DNA of 64,000 bases from Deltaproteobacteria bacterium (GCA_021831785.1 JAKBMB010000020.1:1-64000); one strand, 5' to 3'. Positions 53,279 to 62,920 are shown, numbered from the stretch's first letter. Notes: a model not told the origin generated them from the sequence alone. Made by a program: numbers and translations.

Positions 53279-53527
53279 GGTCTGTGTTTTCTCCGCGGTG
53301 TGTTCTGGACGATCTTTTTTTCGGCTACAGATATAATTGAAAAAGCCGGCATATTTTACTATCGTGCGCCGCTACTGCGCGACGCTTTGACGCAGCAGAG
53401 GGTATCTCGCTGCAATTGCATTCGGCAGAAAATTCCTCGAGCGCGCCGCTTCGAGCGCCTCGGCCGACTTGAGTCCGGCGCGTAATTTTCCCGCAAGCCG
53501 GAGAGTCTCGTTAGGATTGTAGACACT

Positions 53528-55807
53528 ATGCCTCAAGATCAGAACACCGAGCGATCACAAGCCGCCGCAGTTAATCAGAAGCAGCAAGCTTTTGATATCG
53601 AACGCGAGATCGAGCGATTGATTGCCCTTAAGCATCGCGATCCGCACCGCCTGCTCGGAGTTCATCGGACGGCGACGGGTTTTATCGTGCGCGCGTATCG
53701 GCCTGGCGCGACGCGAGTATTGCTCAGAGCGCCCGGCATGTCGTCGCGCTCGATGGAGAAGCGTCACGAGGCGGGTCTTTTCGAGCTCCTGGTCGAGCAA
53801 TGGCGCGAAGTTCCCCGATACGGCTTCGAGATCGAATACCTCCAAAACAAGACGCTGGTCGAAAGAGATCCCTACGGCTTTCCACCCACCCTCGGCCGGC
53901 CGGACTTGCGGCTCTTCGGCGAAGGGAAACATCAGGAGACCTACAAGAAGTTCGGCGCTCATGTTCTCACGATCGACGGCGCAAGAGGCACCGCCTTCGC
54001 CGTGTGGGCGCCCAACGCTCGCGGCGTGAGCGTAGTGGGCGATTTCAACGGCTGGGACGGACGCTTGCACATGATGCGCAGGCTGGGCTGCTCGGGCGTC
54101 TGGGAACTGTTCATACCGGGGGTATGGGAAGGGGCGCTGTACAAATTCGAAATTCAGACTGCCGACCGCACGGTCGCGCTAAAGACCGATCCATATGCGG
54201 CCGCGATGGAGAAGCCTCCGGCAACCGCGTCAGTCGTCTATCGGTCGACATACTCTTTCCGGGACGCCGGATGGATGGAAGCGCGGGCCGCGCGCGATGT
54301 CATGCGCGCCCCGATTTCGATTTATGAGGTGCATTTCGGCTCGTGGCGGCGTTACGGGCAGCATGGGGAGCAGCCTTTAAGCTATCGCGAAATGGCGCAG
54401 GCACTGGGCGATTACGCGGCCGACCTGGGCTTTACCCATGTGGAATTCCTCCCGCTTATGGAACATCCTTACGAACCTTCGTGGGGTTATCAGGTCAGCG
54501 GCTATTTCGCTCCGAGCGCCCGCTACGGCAGCCCCGACGATTTCCGTTATTTGGTCGACTGTCTTCACCAGCGCGGCGTCGGCGTCATTCTGGATTGGGT
54601 CCCGGGCCATTTTCCCAAGGACGCGTTCTGCCTGGGGTGGTTTGACGGCACAGCTCTTTACGAGCATCTCGACCCGCGCCAGGGGCAGCATCCGCAATGG
54701 GGGACCTACATTTTTAACTTCGGGCGCAATGAAGTGAACACGTTTTTGCTTTCCAGCGCCCAAAACTGGCTCGCCGAATATCACGCCGATGGGTTGCGCG
54801 TCGACGCGGTAGCTTCGATGCTGTATCTGGACTACGCGCGGGCCGAAGGGCAGTGGATACCGAACCAGTATGGCGGGCGCGAAAACCTGGAGGCCATCGC
54901 CTTCCTTAGAACGCTCAACCGTCAGGTTTACGCGCGAAATCCGGGGATCATGATGATCGCCGAAGAATCCACGGCTTGGCCCGCCGTCAGTCATCCGACG
55001 CACACCGGTGGTCTCGGCTTCGGCTTGAAGTGGGACATGGGCTGGATGCACGACACGCTCGAGTATTTTGCCAAGAACCCGGTCCATCGCCGCTACCATC
55101 ACCGCAACCTGACCTTTGGCTTTCTGTACGCGTGGAACGAGAACTTCGTGCTGCCGCTTTCGCACGACGAAGTTGTTTACGGCAAGCGGTCTCTGCTCGC
55201 GAAGATGCCCGGCGGTCGAGCGCAGCAGTTCGCTAATTTACGCTCCTTGTTCGGTTACATGTGGGCGCGCCCCGGCAAAAAACTCCTGTTTATGGGGGGC
55301 GAGTTCGGCCAGTGGCGGGAATGGGACTACAACCAGAGCCTCGACTGGCACTTGCTCGAAGAGCCGGACCATCGCGGGCTCAAGTCGCTGGTGCGCGACC
55401 TGAATCGCCTTTATCGCGCGGAGCCCGCGCTATGGGAGGCTGACCTCGAGCAGGCCGGGTTCGAATGGATCCAACCCGATGACGCCGACGCCAACGTGAT
55501 TGCGTTCATGCGCGTGGCACCGCGCGCTCGCCGCCGGGTGGCGTGCGTATGCAACTTCTCCGGCGCAAAGCGCGAGCAGTACCGGCTCGGCGTTCCCGAA
55601 GCCGGCGTCTATCATGAGATATTAAACACGGACAGCTCTGCCTACGGCGGCGGCAACGTGGGCAACAGGGGCGCGGTGCAAGCGGAGCCCGTTCCATGTC
55701 ACGGTCGCGCTTACTCAATCTCCGTGACTCTACCTCCTTTCAGCGTGTTATGGTTTGCCGTTCCGCAGCCAGCCGAAGGCGCTGCGCAAACGCAGGAGGT
55801 CAAGTGA
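53528..55807 (+). CDS. glgB: 1,4-alpha-glucan branching enzyme
   Basis: A 759-residue GH13 enzyme that introduces alpha-1,6 branches into glycogen. It has an N-terminal CBM48-type module (residues about 40-140, FIVRAYRPGATRVLL), a second one with AVWAPNARGVSVVGDFNGWDG, and the catalytic barrel with EVHFGSWRR, ILDWVPGHFPKDAFCLG, GLRVDAVASMLYLDY (catalytic D426) and MIAEESTAWPAVSHP (catalytic E479). SHDEVVYGKRSL and GGEFGQWREWDY complete it. Length is as expected for the two-N-domain form. Confidence 0.97.
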   Translation: MPQDQNTERSQAAAVNQKQQAFDIEREIERLIALKHRDPHRLLGVHRTATGFIVRAYRPGATRVLLRAPGMSSRSMEKRHEAGLFELLVEQWREVPRYGFEIEYLQNKTLVERDPYGFPPTLGRPDLRLFGEGKHQETYKKFGAHVLTIDGARGTAFAVWAPNARGVSVVGDFNGWDGRLHMMRRLGCSGVWELFIPGVWEGALYKFEIQTADRTVALKTDPYAAAMEKPPATASVVYRSTYSFRDAGWMEARAARDVMRAPISIYEVHFGSWRRYGQHGEQPLSYREMAQALGDYAADLGFTHVEFLPLMEHPYEPSWGYQVSGYFAPSARYGSPDDFRYLVDCLHQRGVGVILDWVPGHFPKDAFCLGWFDGTALYEHLDPRQGQHPQWGTYIFNFGRNEVNTFLLSSAQNWLAEYHADGLRVDAVASMLYLDYARAEGQWIPNQYGGRENLEAIAFLRTLNRQVYARNPGIMMIAEESTAWPAVSHPTHTGGLGFGLKWDMGWMHDTLEYFAKNPVHRRYHHRNLTFGFLYAWNENFVLPLSHDEVVYGKRSLLAKMPGGRAQQFANLRSLFGYMWARPGKKLLFMGGEFGQWREWDYNQSLDWHLLEEPDHRGLKSLVRDLNRLYRAEPALWEADLEQAGFEWIQPDDADANVIAFMRVAPRARRRVACVCNFSGAKREQYRLGVPEAGVYHEILNTDSSAYGGGNVGNRGAVQAEPVPCHGRAYSISVTLPPFSVLWFAVPQPAEGAAQTQEVK

Positions 55808-55859
55808 GAGCGCGCTCACACGCGCTTCGCGTTAGCCTAAAGCGACAAAACCCGGATTT

Positions 55860-57080
55860 TCATTTTCCAAGTGGACTACCAATTTGATAAAATGCGCGCA
55901 AAGTCCTGATGGGCGGTGGTTTGGATGCAATTGGGGTGGTGCGGAGGTGATGCGGCGGTGGATGAGGCGCAAGAAGAGTCCTTCCGGCTCTCTCAGGATA
56001 TCGCCTTCCGGCTGATCGGCTCGCGCAAGGTCCTGGAGCGCGGCGCTGCGCTGATGTCGCGCCTGCGGTCATTCGAGACGGAGATTCTGACCCAGGGCGG
56101 AAAGCCTCGCCGCTCTGGCGCGGATCAACCGCGAGCTGCTCGCCTGCGCCGAGGCCATCGATCCACCCCGGCGGGTGATGTTGGAGATGGACTCTACCGA
56201 GATTGCGCTTTACGGCGAGCAGGAGCAAAGCGCCTACAACGGCCACTTCGAGTCCACGTGTTATCATTCGCTGGTACTGTTCAATGACCTGGGCGACTGC
56301 CTGGGGGCGACGGGCGGCTTCGCGCAGACGCATCCGCAACAGCCGTTGATGCGGCGTGGCGCCGATCACGCGAGTGAAAGTCCGCAGAAAATGATAGCGG
56401 CTCATTCCGGCTGATTCTGCAAGCGCGGCCAGCGGATACGGCCGCGTAACGTCCGACTCAAGCTCGCGCAAGAGGCGGCCGATCCGAGCTAGATCGCGAT
56501 CGCTCGACGCCGCCCGCCCGGCCTGGCGCGATTCGTTGGCCGTAAGGAGTGCGCCGCCGGCCAATTCCAGCGCGATTTCCTCGAAAGTTCCAGCCGCCGA
56601 TGCGGAACCGTTTTCGACCGCCGCCACCGCGCGCATCGTCACCGCCGCGAGCGAACGCAACGGCGGCAAGGAATTTCGCTCGAACGACGGACGCGAGGCG
56701 CCCGCTTCGTCGGCGACGCGCGCGAACCAGTCCTCGTCGAACTGGAACGAAAGACAGCGGTCGCCGTCGCCGTGGTCGTGCGAGCATTCGAATGAGCGTC
56801 CGGCGCTTCCGAGCAGCATCGCGCCCGGCGCCATCATCGAGGGGCCGCGATCGCCGCAATAGACAAAGGTTCCGGCCAGGATTAGCGATACGGAAGCGGT
56901 CGCATGGTGTTCCTCGTACGGACGATCGCGCGGCCCACAGGTGCATACGATGTCCTGCACGCGCCATCCGGGGTCGGCGGCGGCGATCCGGTGGTCGAGC
57001 CCGCCCGGGGCGTCGAGAGCAGGCTTGCGCGTGAGGGCAAGGGCGAGAGGATCGGCGGGGATTTTCGGCGTCGAGAGCAA
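55860..57080 (-). CDS. AraC family regulator, truncated in its DNA-binding domain
   Basis: The frame encodes 406 residues. Residues about 1-230 are an AraC-type effector domain (GWRVQDIVCTCGPRDRPYEEHHATASVSLILAGTF). The HTH begins RPYPLAALAESAGMSRYHFLRTFTRVIGATPHQRLLRMRLREAA and then ends: beyond about base 56312 the frame reads antisense to the IS1380 fragment. The second HTH of a normal AraC domain is lost, so the protein is probably inactive or altered. TTG start. The upstream edge of the IS fragment joins here. Confidence 0.8.
   Translation of the reverse strand: MLSTPKIPADPLALALTRKPALDAPGGLDHRIAAADPGWRVQDIVCTCGPRDRPYEEHHATASVSLILAGTFVYCGDRGPSMMAPGAMLLGSAGRSFECSHDHGDGDRCLSFQFDEDWFARVADEAGASRPSFERNSLPPLRSLAAVTMRAVAAVENGSASAAGTFEEIALELAGGALLTANESRQAGRAASSDRDLARIGRLLRELESDVTRPYPLAALAESAGMSRYHFLRTFTRVIGATPHQRLLRMRLREAARRPQAVAQVIEQYQRMITRGLEVAVVGALLLLAVKRNLGRVHLQHHPPGWIDGLGAGEQLAVDPRQSGEAFRPGSESPSRMTAGATSAQRRAPGPCASRSAGRRYPERAGRTLLAPHPPPHHLRTTPIASKPPPIRTLRAFYQIGSPLGK
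55961..56316 (+). pseudogene. IS1380-type transposase fragment, frameshifted
   Basis: Two plus-strand frames give RLSQDIAFRLIGSRKVLERGAALMSRLRSFETEIL and, after a shift near 56096, NRELLACAEAIDPPRRVMLEMDSTEIALYGEQEQSAYNGHFESTCYHSLVLFNDLGDCLGAT in pieces. The DSTE..YGEQE.SAYNGHFES.CYH pattern is characteristic of IS1380-family transposases. Only the middle of the protein remains. Its right edge abuts the AraC gene, at about 56312. Confidence 0.8.
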
Positions 57081-57148
57081 TTTTCGCCAAGTATCCGCGC
57101 GCGGCTGAGCCTAGCCTAGACCCTATCAAGGTTTCACAGGAGATTCAG

Positions 57149-57670
57149 ATGAGCAACCTCGCGAACCGTCGGACGGGCGCGTCCGAAGCCGGCGGTGTGG
57201 AACTGGCCGGGCGATGCGCGTGCGGGAAAATCCGCTATCGGCTCGGCGCGAATCCCCTAATCGTGCATGCGTGCCATTGCCGGGATTGCCAGCGGATTAC
57301 GGGCGGCGCTTTCGCGCTCAACCTCTGGATCGAGCGGAAGTTCGTGACGCGCGAAGGGCCGGAACCGAAGTCGTGCCGGCTCGCGGGCGGCAGCGGGCAA
57401 CCGCACGACGTGTTTTTCTGCGGGGATTGCGGCACGTATCTGTGGAGCTTCTATCACGGCGCGCCGGGGGATGCGTTATTCGTCCGCGCGGGCACGCTGG
57501 AGCATCCGGATGCTGTGCGGCCGGCCGTGCATATTTTCACGCGCAGCAAGCTGCCGTGGGTGCAACTTCCGGCCGGGGCGCGCGCGTTCGAGACGTTTTA
57601 CAAGCTCGACGAAGTCTTCTCCGAGGCGAGCAAGGTGCGGCTTAAGGCTAATCGCGCGGAGTCGGCGTAA
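57149..57670 (+). CDS. GFA family protein
   Basis: A 173-residue protein of the Gfa-like family (Mss4-like fold). The zinc site is formed by GRCACGKIRYRL, HACHCRDCQRITGGAF and FFCGDCGTYLWSFYHG. Family members include glutathione-dependent formaldehyde-activating enzyme, but this name is often over-applied; the GSH-specific residues cannot be confirmed here. An AGGAG site precedes ATG. It is divergent from the AraC gene 68 bases away, a layout in which an AraC protein often regulates its neighbour. Confidence 0.9.
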   Translation: MSNLANRRTGASEAGGVELAGRCACGKIRYRLGANPLIVHACHCRDCQRITGGAFALNLWIERKFVTREGPEPKSCRLAGGSGQPHDVFFCGDCGTYLWSFYHGAPGDALFVRAGTLEHPDAVRPAVHIFTRSKLPWVQLPAGARAFETFYKLDEVFSEASKVRLKANRAESA

Positions 57671-57762
57671 CTTGACGGAGATCAAGGATTCTTCGCCTCG
57701 CCCGGAATGACGAAAACGGTGGCGGGAAGGACGAACCCGGCCGCCAAAATGGAGGAACGACG

Positions 57763-58140
57763 ATGCTCAATCACGTATCGATTGGAGTAAAGGACCTGGC
57801 GCGGGCGCGCCGCTTTTATGACGCCGCATTGGCGCCGCTCGGCTACAAATGCCTGTACGAAAGCACGGAGGTGCTGGGCTACGGCGGCAAGTCGCCGGTG
57901 ATGTGGCTGCTGTCGTCGAAGAGCCCCGTGCCGGCGGCTAGGGCCTCGGGACTGCATTTCTGTTTTGACGCGACGCATCGCGCGGACGTGGACGGCTTTC
58001 ACGCCGCGGCGCTGAAGGCGGGCGGGCACGATAACGGCAAGCCGGGGTTGCGGCCGGATTACGGCGATAATTATTACGCCGCGTTCGTAATCGATCTCGA
58101 CGGCTACCGGCTGGAGGCGTATTGCGCCAGCGACAAATAA
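57763..58140 (+). CDS. VOC family (glyoxalase-like) protein
   Basis: A 125-residue single-module vicinal-oxygen-chelate protein. The pattern MLNHVSIGVKDLARARRFYDAALAPLGY at the start and DYGDNYYAAFVIDLDGYRLEAYC at the end are typical. Metal ligands would be His near the start and Glu near the end. A GGAGGA site precedes the ATG. It follows the GFA gene by 92 bases on the same strand, possibly as one transcript. Confidence 0.92.
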   Translation: MLNHVSIGVKDLARARRFYDAALAPLGYKCLYESTEVLGYGGKSPVMWLLSSKSPVPAARASGLHFCFDATHRADVDGFHAAALKAGGHDNGKPGLRPDYGDNYYAAFVIDLDGYRLEAYCASDK

Positions 58141-58315
58141 CGCTGGTTTCGCGAAAGGGGCGGCGGGGTTACGCGCCGCCGCCCTGTATCGGCGAGCGAT
58201 CAGGATTTGCCGGAGCTGACGCCGCGTGCGATCACGTCGACGTCGGCGGAATCGATCAGGTCGCCCACTTTCCAGCCATTTTTGTCATATTCGCCGAGGA
58301 ACTCGTCAATCCACT

Positions 58316-59779
58316 CTAAAAGTCGTGGGTGAGGATGTCTGTTGCCCGCCGGCAAATCTCGCGTCCGTAGTCGGTCCACTGGCCCTGACCCCAGTAACGA
58401 TAGCAGCTCGTCTGGGAAGCGAGCAGATGGAACAGCGCATTGCGGTAGCGCGCTTCAGAGGTTGGGACGCCCGGTTTTATCGCCTTTTCATAGAACAGCG
58501 AGCTTACCTCTTCCATCGGCCCGAGAACCTCTCCGTAGCCGCGAACCCAGGAGATATTGTTGGTCCAGCTTCCGCCGTCCATGGTAAAGCGCGAGTCCTC
58601 CTTGCGCAGATCGGCTATGGCTTTAGCCAGCCTTTCGGGGCCCTCGCCGGGCCGGAAACGCTCCCATATGCGCTTTTGGAAAAGCGGTTGAAGCACCGGC
58701 AGGCTTTCTTCTTTGACCCCGAGCTCGTCAAGATACTCCAGGTATTCGGTCACGTTTACGGCCGGCGTCTCCGAACCGGAGCATTCTCGCATGACTTCCA
58801 TGTACTTGGGGGGGAACTCGTTCATCATCACGCCGCCGTTCTCGCCGTCGGCGATCTGCGTGACCAACGGCGGGACGTTCCGTCCTGCCAGCTCCAGGCG
58901 CCCGAGGCCTTTGGCCTCGTAATAGGGCTGCATCTGGGCAACCAGTTTGGTGTCGCTGCCCTGGGTCTTGATGATCGCGACGATCGATGCCGCCTCCCCA
59001 TGCGAGTTACGGCACACCAGCTTGTGGGGTATATGCTTGCGCTCCGGGCCGTGGCCGGTTTCGGCGCGCTCGACGGTGTGCTCCTGGACCAGCACCCATC
59101 GGAAGCCGCAATCCCGAAGCGTTTTCACGAACTCGTAGGCAACGTCCGGATGGTTGGGCAGGGCCATCTCGGCCGGCGAAAAGCCGCGCACGCGAGCCAG
59201 CGCCTCGAAGCCGAAGATGGCGGCGAAATGATGTTGCCAGGCCTTGACGTGCAGCCGATAATCCTGCACCGGCGTGGAAGGAGCCACGGGATGACCCCAG
59301 GCGCCGCCCAGCCATTCGACGGCGTCTCTGTATTGCGGGTTCACGGTAATCGTCTTGAGGCTGTCGAAGACGTCGTTCAGGCCCATGTCGCGCAGACCGT
59401 GAAGCAGGGTCCCCGAATAGTCGAGCATCACGCGCGGCTGCTTGCCTTCATGTATCAACTGGGGGATGAATTCGCCCATGCGCTTGTAGCACCAATGAAA
59501 GACCGGCGCGTTGTGATTGTCGCCGACGCCCTGGTGGTCCATCATGTACCTGAGGTTGCTGATAATGCCCGCGGTCCGCAGGTCCGGGCCGCCGGCCGGA
59601 ATTAGCGGCTGATGCATGTGAAGTGCGATCGTGAACGCGCTGCGGGCGCGCCCCAGATCGATCCGGTTCCTCGGCTGCGCGGCGGCCTTGGCTTGCTCCG
59701 CGCGCAGCGCCTTTTCTAGGGTGTCTTCCTGGCCGCAAATGTTTGGCAAGCCGGCGATGTCCTCAGGCATTCCGTTCAT
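58316..59779 (-). CDS. GH57 family glycoside hydrolase (alpha-amylase-like)
   Basis: A 487-residue enzyme of glycoside hydrolase family 57. Typical stretches are AFTIALHMHQPLIPAGG (the HMHQP motif), HWCYKRMGEFIPQLIHEGK, MLDYSGTLLHGL, FSPAEMALPN and WGQGQWTDYGREICRR. Substrates of such enzymes are alpha-glucans; the exact reaction cannot be read from sequence. It ends in THDF with a TAG; a coding-like segment in another frame follows. ATG 59779 has a GGGGCG-type site. It sits 57 bases downstream of glgA, so the pair is an operon. Confidence 0.88.
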   Translation of the reverse strand: MNGMPEDIAGLPNICGQEDTLEKALRAEQAKAAAQPRNRIDLGRARSAFTIALHMHQPLIPAGGPDLRTAGIISNLRYMMDHQGVGDNHNAPVFHWCYKRMGEFIPQLIHEGKQPRVMLDYSGTLLHGLRDMGLNDVFDSLKTITVNPQYRDAVEWLGGAWGHPVAPSTPVQDYRLHVKAWQHHFAAIFGFEALARVRGFSPAEMALPNHPDVAYEFVKTLRDCGFRWVLVQEHTVERAETGHGPERKHIPHKLVCRNSHGEAASIVAIIKTQGSDTKLVAQMQPYYEAKGLGRLELAGRNVPPLVTQIADGENGGVMMNEFPPKYMEVMRECSGSETPAVNVTEYLEYLDELGVKEESLPVLQPLFQKRIWERFRPGEGPERLAKAIADLRKEDSRFTMDGGSWTNNISWVRGYGEVLGPMEEVSSLFYEKAIKPGVPTSEARYRNALFHLLASQTSCYRYWGQGQWTDYGREICRRATDILTHDF

Positions 59780-59835
59780 TAGCCGCCCCACTTTGGTTGT
59801 TTTAATGTTGCTGTTGACCGCTGCTTGCGGCGTTC

Positions 59836-61308
59836 CTACTTGTGGCGGATGTACTCGTAGACGTTCAGATAATGCTGACCCGGAGCGGTCCATGAATAGT
59901 CGCAGCGCATGTCGTTGAGCATTAGCTTGCGGAACTCCTCGGGGAAAGTGTACCACAGGCCGAGCGCGCGGCGCAGCGCCGATTCGAGCCCAGGGACGTC
60001 GGGTTGGTGAAAGACGTAGCCGTTGCGCTGCTCGAAAGGCCGTTCTGAGTTATCGCGATCGAATACGCTGTCGGCCAGTCCGCCTACCGCTCGCACGATC
60101 GGCACCGTACCGTACTTAAGCGCGATCATTTGCACTAGGCCGCAGGGCTCGAAGTTGCTGGGTACGACCAGCATATCGGCGCCCGCGTAAATCATGTGCG
60201 CCAACGCTTCGTCGAAACGCAGCTCCAGATGACAGTCGGGATGATCGTTGAATCGATGCTTGAGGCCCCAGAACTCGCGATTGAGCGCCGGGTCGGGGCT
60301 CGCGCCCAGGCATACGAACTGCGCGCCGTTGGCTAGCGAATAGAAGAGCGTGTGGCGCACGAGATGGGCGCCCTTTTGAAAATCTAATCGCCCCACGTAA
60401 GCGATTATCGGCTTTAACCCTTGGCGCAGCCACAACCGATTGCGCAGGGCTTCTTTGTCGAGATACTTAGTCTGGATGTTCCTGATGCCGTAGCGGTGCG
60501 GTATGAGGAGATCGACTTCGGGGTTCCACACGTCGTAGTCAACTCCGTTGCGAATACCGCCGAACTTGGACCTGTGAACGTACAAGACGTGGCCAAGGCC
60601 GTGCCCCTCGAGGGTGTGACGAACCTCCCAGGCATAGCGGTCCGACACCGTGGTTACGAAGTTGGCGTACACGATCCCGCTCTTGAGAAAATTAACCCGC
60701 CCAGGATTGGAGGGATCAGCCAGGCGGTCGGCGTGCAAGAAATACCCGGGTCTTCCCAGGCCGGTTGCCGACAGCACCTCCGGTCCGGCTGTTCCTTGAT
60801 GGCGAAAATTGTGCACAGTGTAGCATACTCGCTGGTTCGGCATGCCGCCGAACTTGTACATCTCGAAAAGCAAGACCGGGAGCAAGCCGGTATGCCAATC
60901 ATGGCAGTGAATCACTTCCGGGCGCTTGTTGGACTTGAGCATGAATTCGAGCGCCGCCTTGCTGAAGAACGCGAACCTCATCGCGTCATCAGGACAGCCG
61001 TAAAATGTTCCCCGATTAAAGAAATTGTCTCGCGAGTGCGGCTCGATGAAAAAACATTTGCGCCCGTGAACGAACCCGAACCAAACCGAACAGTTGATCG
61101 CGCCGCCGTACCACGGCACCCGCAGATCGCGGCTGTTGCAGGTCAAGCCCCAGACCTGATCATAACGTAGGCAGTCGTACTTGGGCAGAATAATCTCGAC
61201 CGCATGGCCGCGGACCTCCAACTCCCGACTCAAGCCGAAAACGACGTCGCCGAGACCTCCGCTGACGGCCACGGGCGCACACTCGGACGCGACCATTACG
61301 ATATACAT
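59836..61308 (-). CDS. glgA: Glycogen synthase
   Basis: A 490-residue GT5 glycosyltransferase that elongates alpha-1,4-glucan. The N-terminal part MVASECAPVAVSGGLGDVVFGLSRELEVRGHAVEIILPKYD is clear, but the usual Lys of the KxGGL nucleotide-sugar motif is Val (GTC codon). HCHDWHTGLLPV, YTVHNFRHQG, the C-terminal IAYVGRLDFQKGAHL and LVVPSNFEPCGLVQMIALKYGTVPIVRAVGGLADSVFD are conserved. ATG 61308 is used. glgC (ADP-glucose pyrophosphorylase) is not in the window. Confidence 0.93.
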   Translation of the reverse strand: MYIVMVASECAPVAVSGGLGDVVFGLSRELEVRGHAVEIILPKYDCLRYDQVWGLTCNSRDLRVPWYGGAINCSVWFGFVHGRKCFFIEPHSRDNFFNRGTFYGCPDDAMRFAFFSKAALEFMLKSNKRPEVIHCHDWHTGLLPVLLFEMYKFGGMPNQRVCYTVHNFRHQGTAGPEVLSATGLGRPGYFLHADRLADPSNPGRVNFLKSGIVYANFVTTVSDRYAWEVRHTLEGHGLGHVLYVHRSKFGGIRNGVDYDVWNPEVDLLIPHRYGIRNIQTKYLDKEALRNRLWLRQGLKPIIAYVGRLDFQKGAHLVRHTLFYSLANGAQFVCLGASPDPALNREFWGLKHRFNDHPDCHLELRFDEALAHMIYAGADMLVVPSNFEPCGLVQMIALKYGTVPIVRAVGGLADSVFDRDNSERPFEQRNGYVFHQPDVPGLESALRRALGLWYTFPEEFRKLMLNDMRCDYSWTAPGQHYLNVYEYIRHK

Positions 61309-62437
61309 GCTAGCGTTGACCCCATGCTGGTGATGGCCGCATCGAGCGGCGCGCTCGTCTATCGCGAACAGGCGCATGGGCGGTGCGACTCCGGCCTCGA
61401 CAGCCAAGCTCGAACTGTCGCACGCTTAAGTCCCTGCATTCGCGCGCGACGTGATTGACTCCGACCTGCGGCAGCGAAGTTCCGGCGGCCGCGCGCCCGG
61501 CGGCGAGCGGCCGCAGCCGCCTTTTTCGGGCAAGCGGAAATTGTCGGCGAAGGCCGGACACTGTGCATCGGAACAGCGACCGGCCGGCAAGCGGCGGAGC
61601 AGTGCCACAGTTCCCATTCAACCGATTTTTCGCCGACCGGGCCGTTGATTCGCTTTTCAAGGAAGAGGCAATGACCGCGTGTTCGCAAAGCGCCCGCAGG
61701 GCAGGCCGCATCGCGCCGGTCATACTCGCTCGGAACGCCGGTTAGAGCGGAGCGGACATCGACGCGCTTGAATAACTAAGATTCGGGAGATGACTTTGAC
61801 CGCAAATCGTCGATCAAAAAGCTTATCGGCTCAGGCATCCTAGATTGCCGATCCAACCTTTTAAATTAATACCATCGGTTTTATTTACCAGTCAAGGATT
61901 TGAGAAGCGTGGCGCGTCTTGTCCGTTTTTGCTCGCTATCCTCGGCGCGGCCTGGCACTGCGCGCGCGACCTAGTGAGGGCATAGCGCAGATGGCCCGAG
62001 CAGAATCGTCGGCACACAATAAGGGACGCTGCGGCCGCGGGTGACCGGGCCTTTCCGCGAGGTGCAAAGCATAAGCATTGTCGACCTGCGCTCGGATCTC
62101 CGTTCCAACGCGGAAGTAGTCACAACCGTTTGCGAACTCTATGTTTCGCGTCCGGCGGGTCGCCCGATGTTCACCGCTTGAAATCAGGGCGGTTTGGCGT
62201 GGCCCGAGCGCGCCTTCGGGAACCCCGCGAAAAAACTTCCGCAGCCGAGCCGAAAAAGGTATATTAGGTTAGATGAACCTGGGGAGAGATCGACGACGGA
62301 GCGCGGGCAGACCGCCAGCCTGAGTGCGAGCCGCGGCGCTTGAACGGCTTTGCGAGCGCAGTACGCTGGCGACAGCTCCCGCGTCGATTGTTGCGCTAAA
62401 ACGGCGTGCCTGGCGACCTGACGAAGGGGAAGACGTC
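61309..62437. other. Region between glgA and the stress protein gene, no gene assigned
   Basis: About 1.1 kb. It is locally AT-rich at 61850-61900 (ATTAATACCATCGGTTTTATTTACC), in contrast to the surroundings. A tiny plus-strand frame at 61671-61745 (MTACSQSARRAGRIAPVILARNAG) has an AAGGAAGAGG site but no family. The rest holds open frames of biased composition only. Promoters for glgA and for the downstream gene must lie here. Confidence 0.45.
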
Positions 62438-62920
62438 ATGAGCGAAGGGAAAGGTTTCATGACGGTGCGCAAAGTGTTGTGCCCCGTAGCGTTTGAGGAA
62501 AATTCGCTGGCGGTGCTCAGAATCGCGAAGGAGATCGCCGCAACCCAGGGAGCGACCCTCTTGCTGGTCCACGTCGCGCCGATCGTGATGGTCCCGATGG
62601 AATGGACGCTGGAGCCCTACAAGGCCGCTGCCGAAGACGCCAGAGAGAGGCTGCAGAAGATCGCCAGCCAGCTCGGGGACCAACTCAAGTGCGAGATTAT
62701 CGTGCGCGTAGGTGATCCTCCTCAGGGGATCATCGTCATGGCCACCCACGCGAAAGCGGACCTGATTGTCATGGCCACCCACGGTCGCACCGGAATCTCA
62801 CATTTCGTACTCGGCAGCGTGGCTGAACGAGTGGTGCGCGAGGCGCCCTGCCCGGTCCTGACCATCCGTCCGGAAACGATCGTTGCCAAAGCGAGCGCTC
62901 CCCAGGCGCCGGGGACCTAA
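62438..62920 (+). CDS. Universal stress protein (UspA family)
   Basis: A 160-residue single-domain UspA-like protein. KVLCPVAFEENSLAVLRIAKEIAATQGATLLLVHV starts the fold; ADLIVMATHGRTGISHFVLGSVAERVVREAPCPVLTI carries the ATP-binding GxxG..GS loop. Members bind ATP and protect cells under stress. The frame extends back to 62324, but ATG 62438, behind AAGGGGAAG, matches the family length; ATG 62459 is a second possibility. Confidence 0.94.
   Translation: MSEGKGFMTVRKVLCPVAFEENSLAVLRIAKEIAATQGATLLLVHVAPIVMVPMEWTLEPYKAAAEDARERLQKIASQLGDQLKCEIIVRVGDPPQGIIVMATHAKADLIVMATHGRTGISHFVLGSVAERVVREAPCPVLTIRPETIVAKASAPQAPGT

Noticed and set aside
58226-59605. A 459-residue plus-strand frame opposite the GH57 gene
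   Set aside because: Antisense shadow of a clear enzyme gene, with no recognisable motifs.
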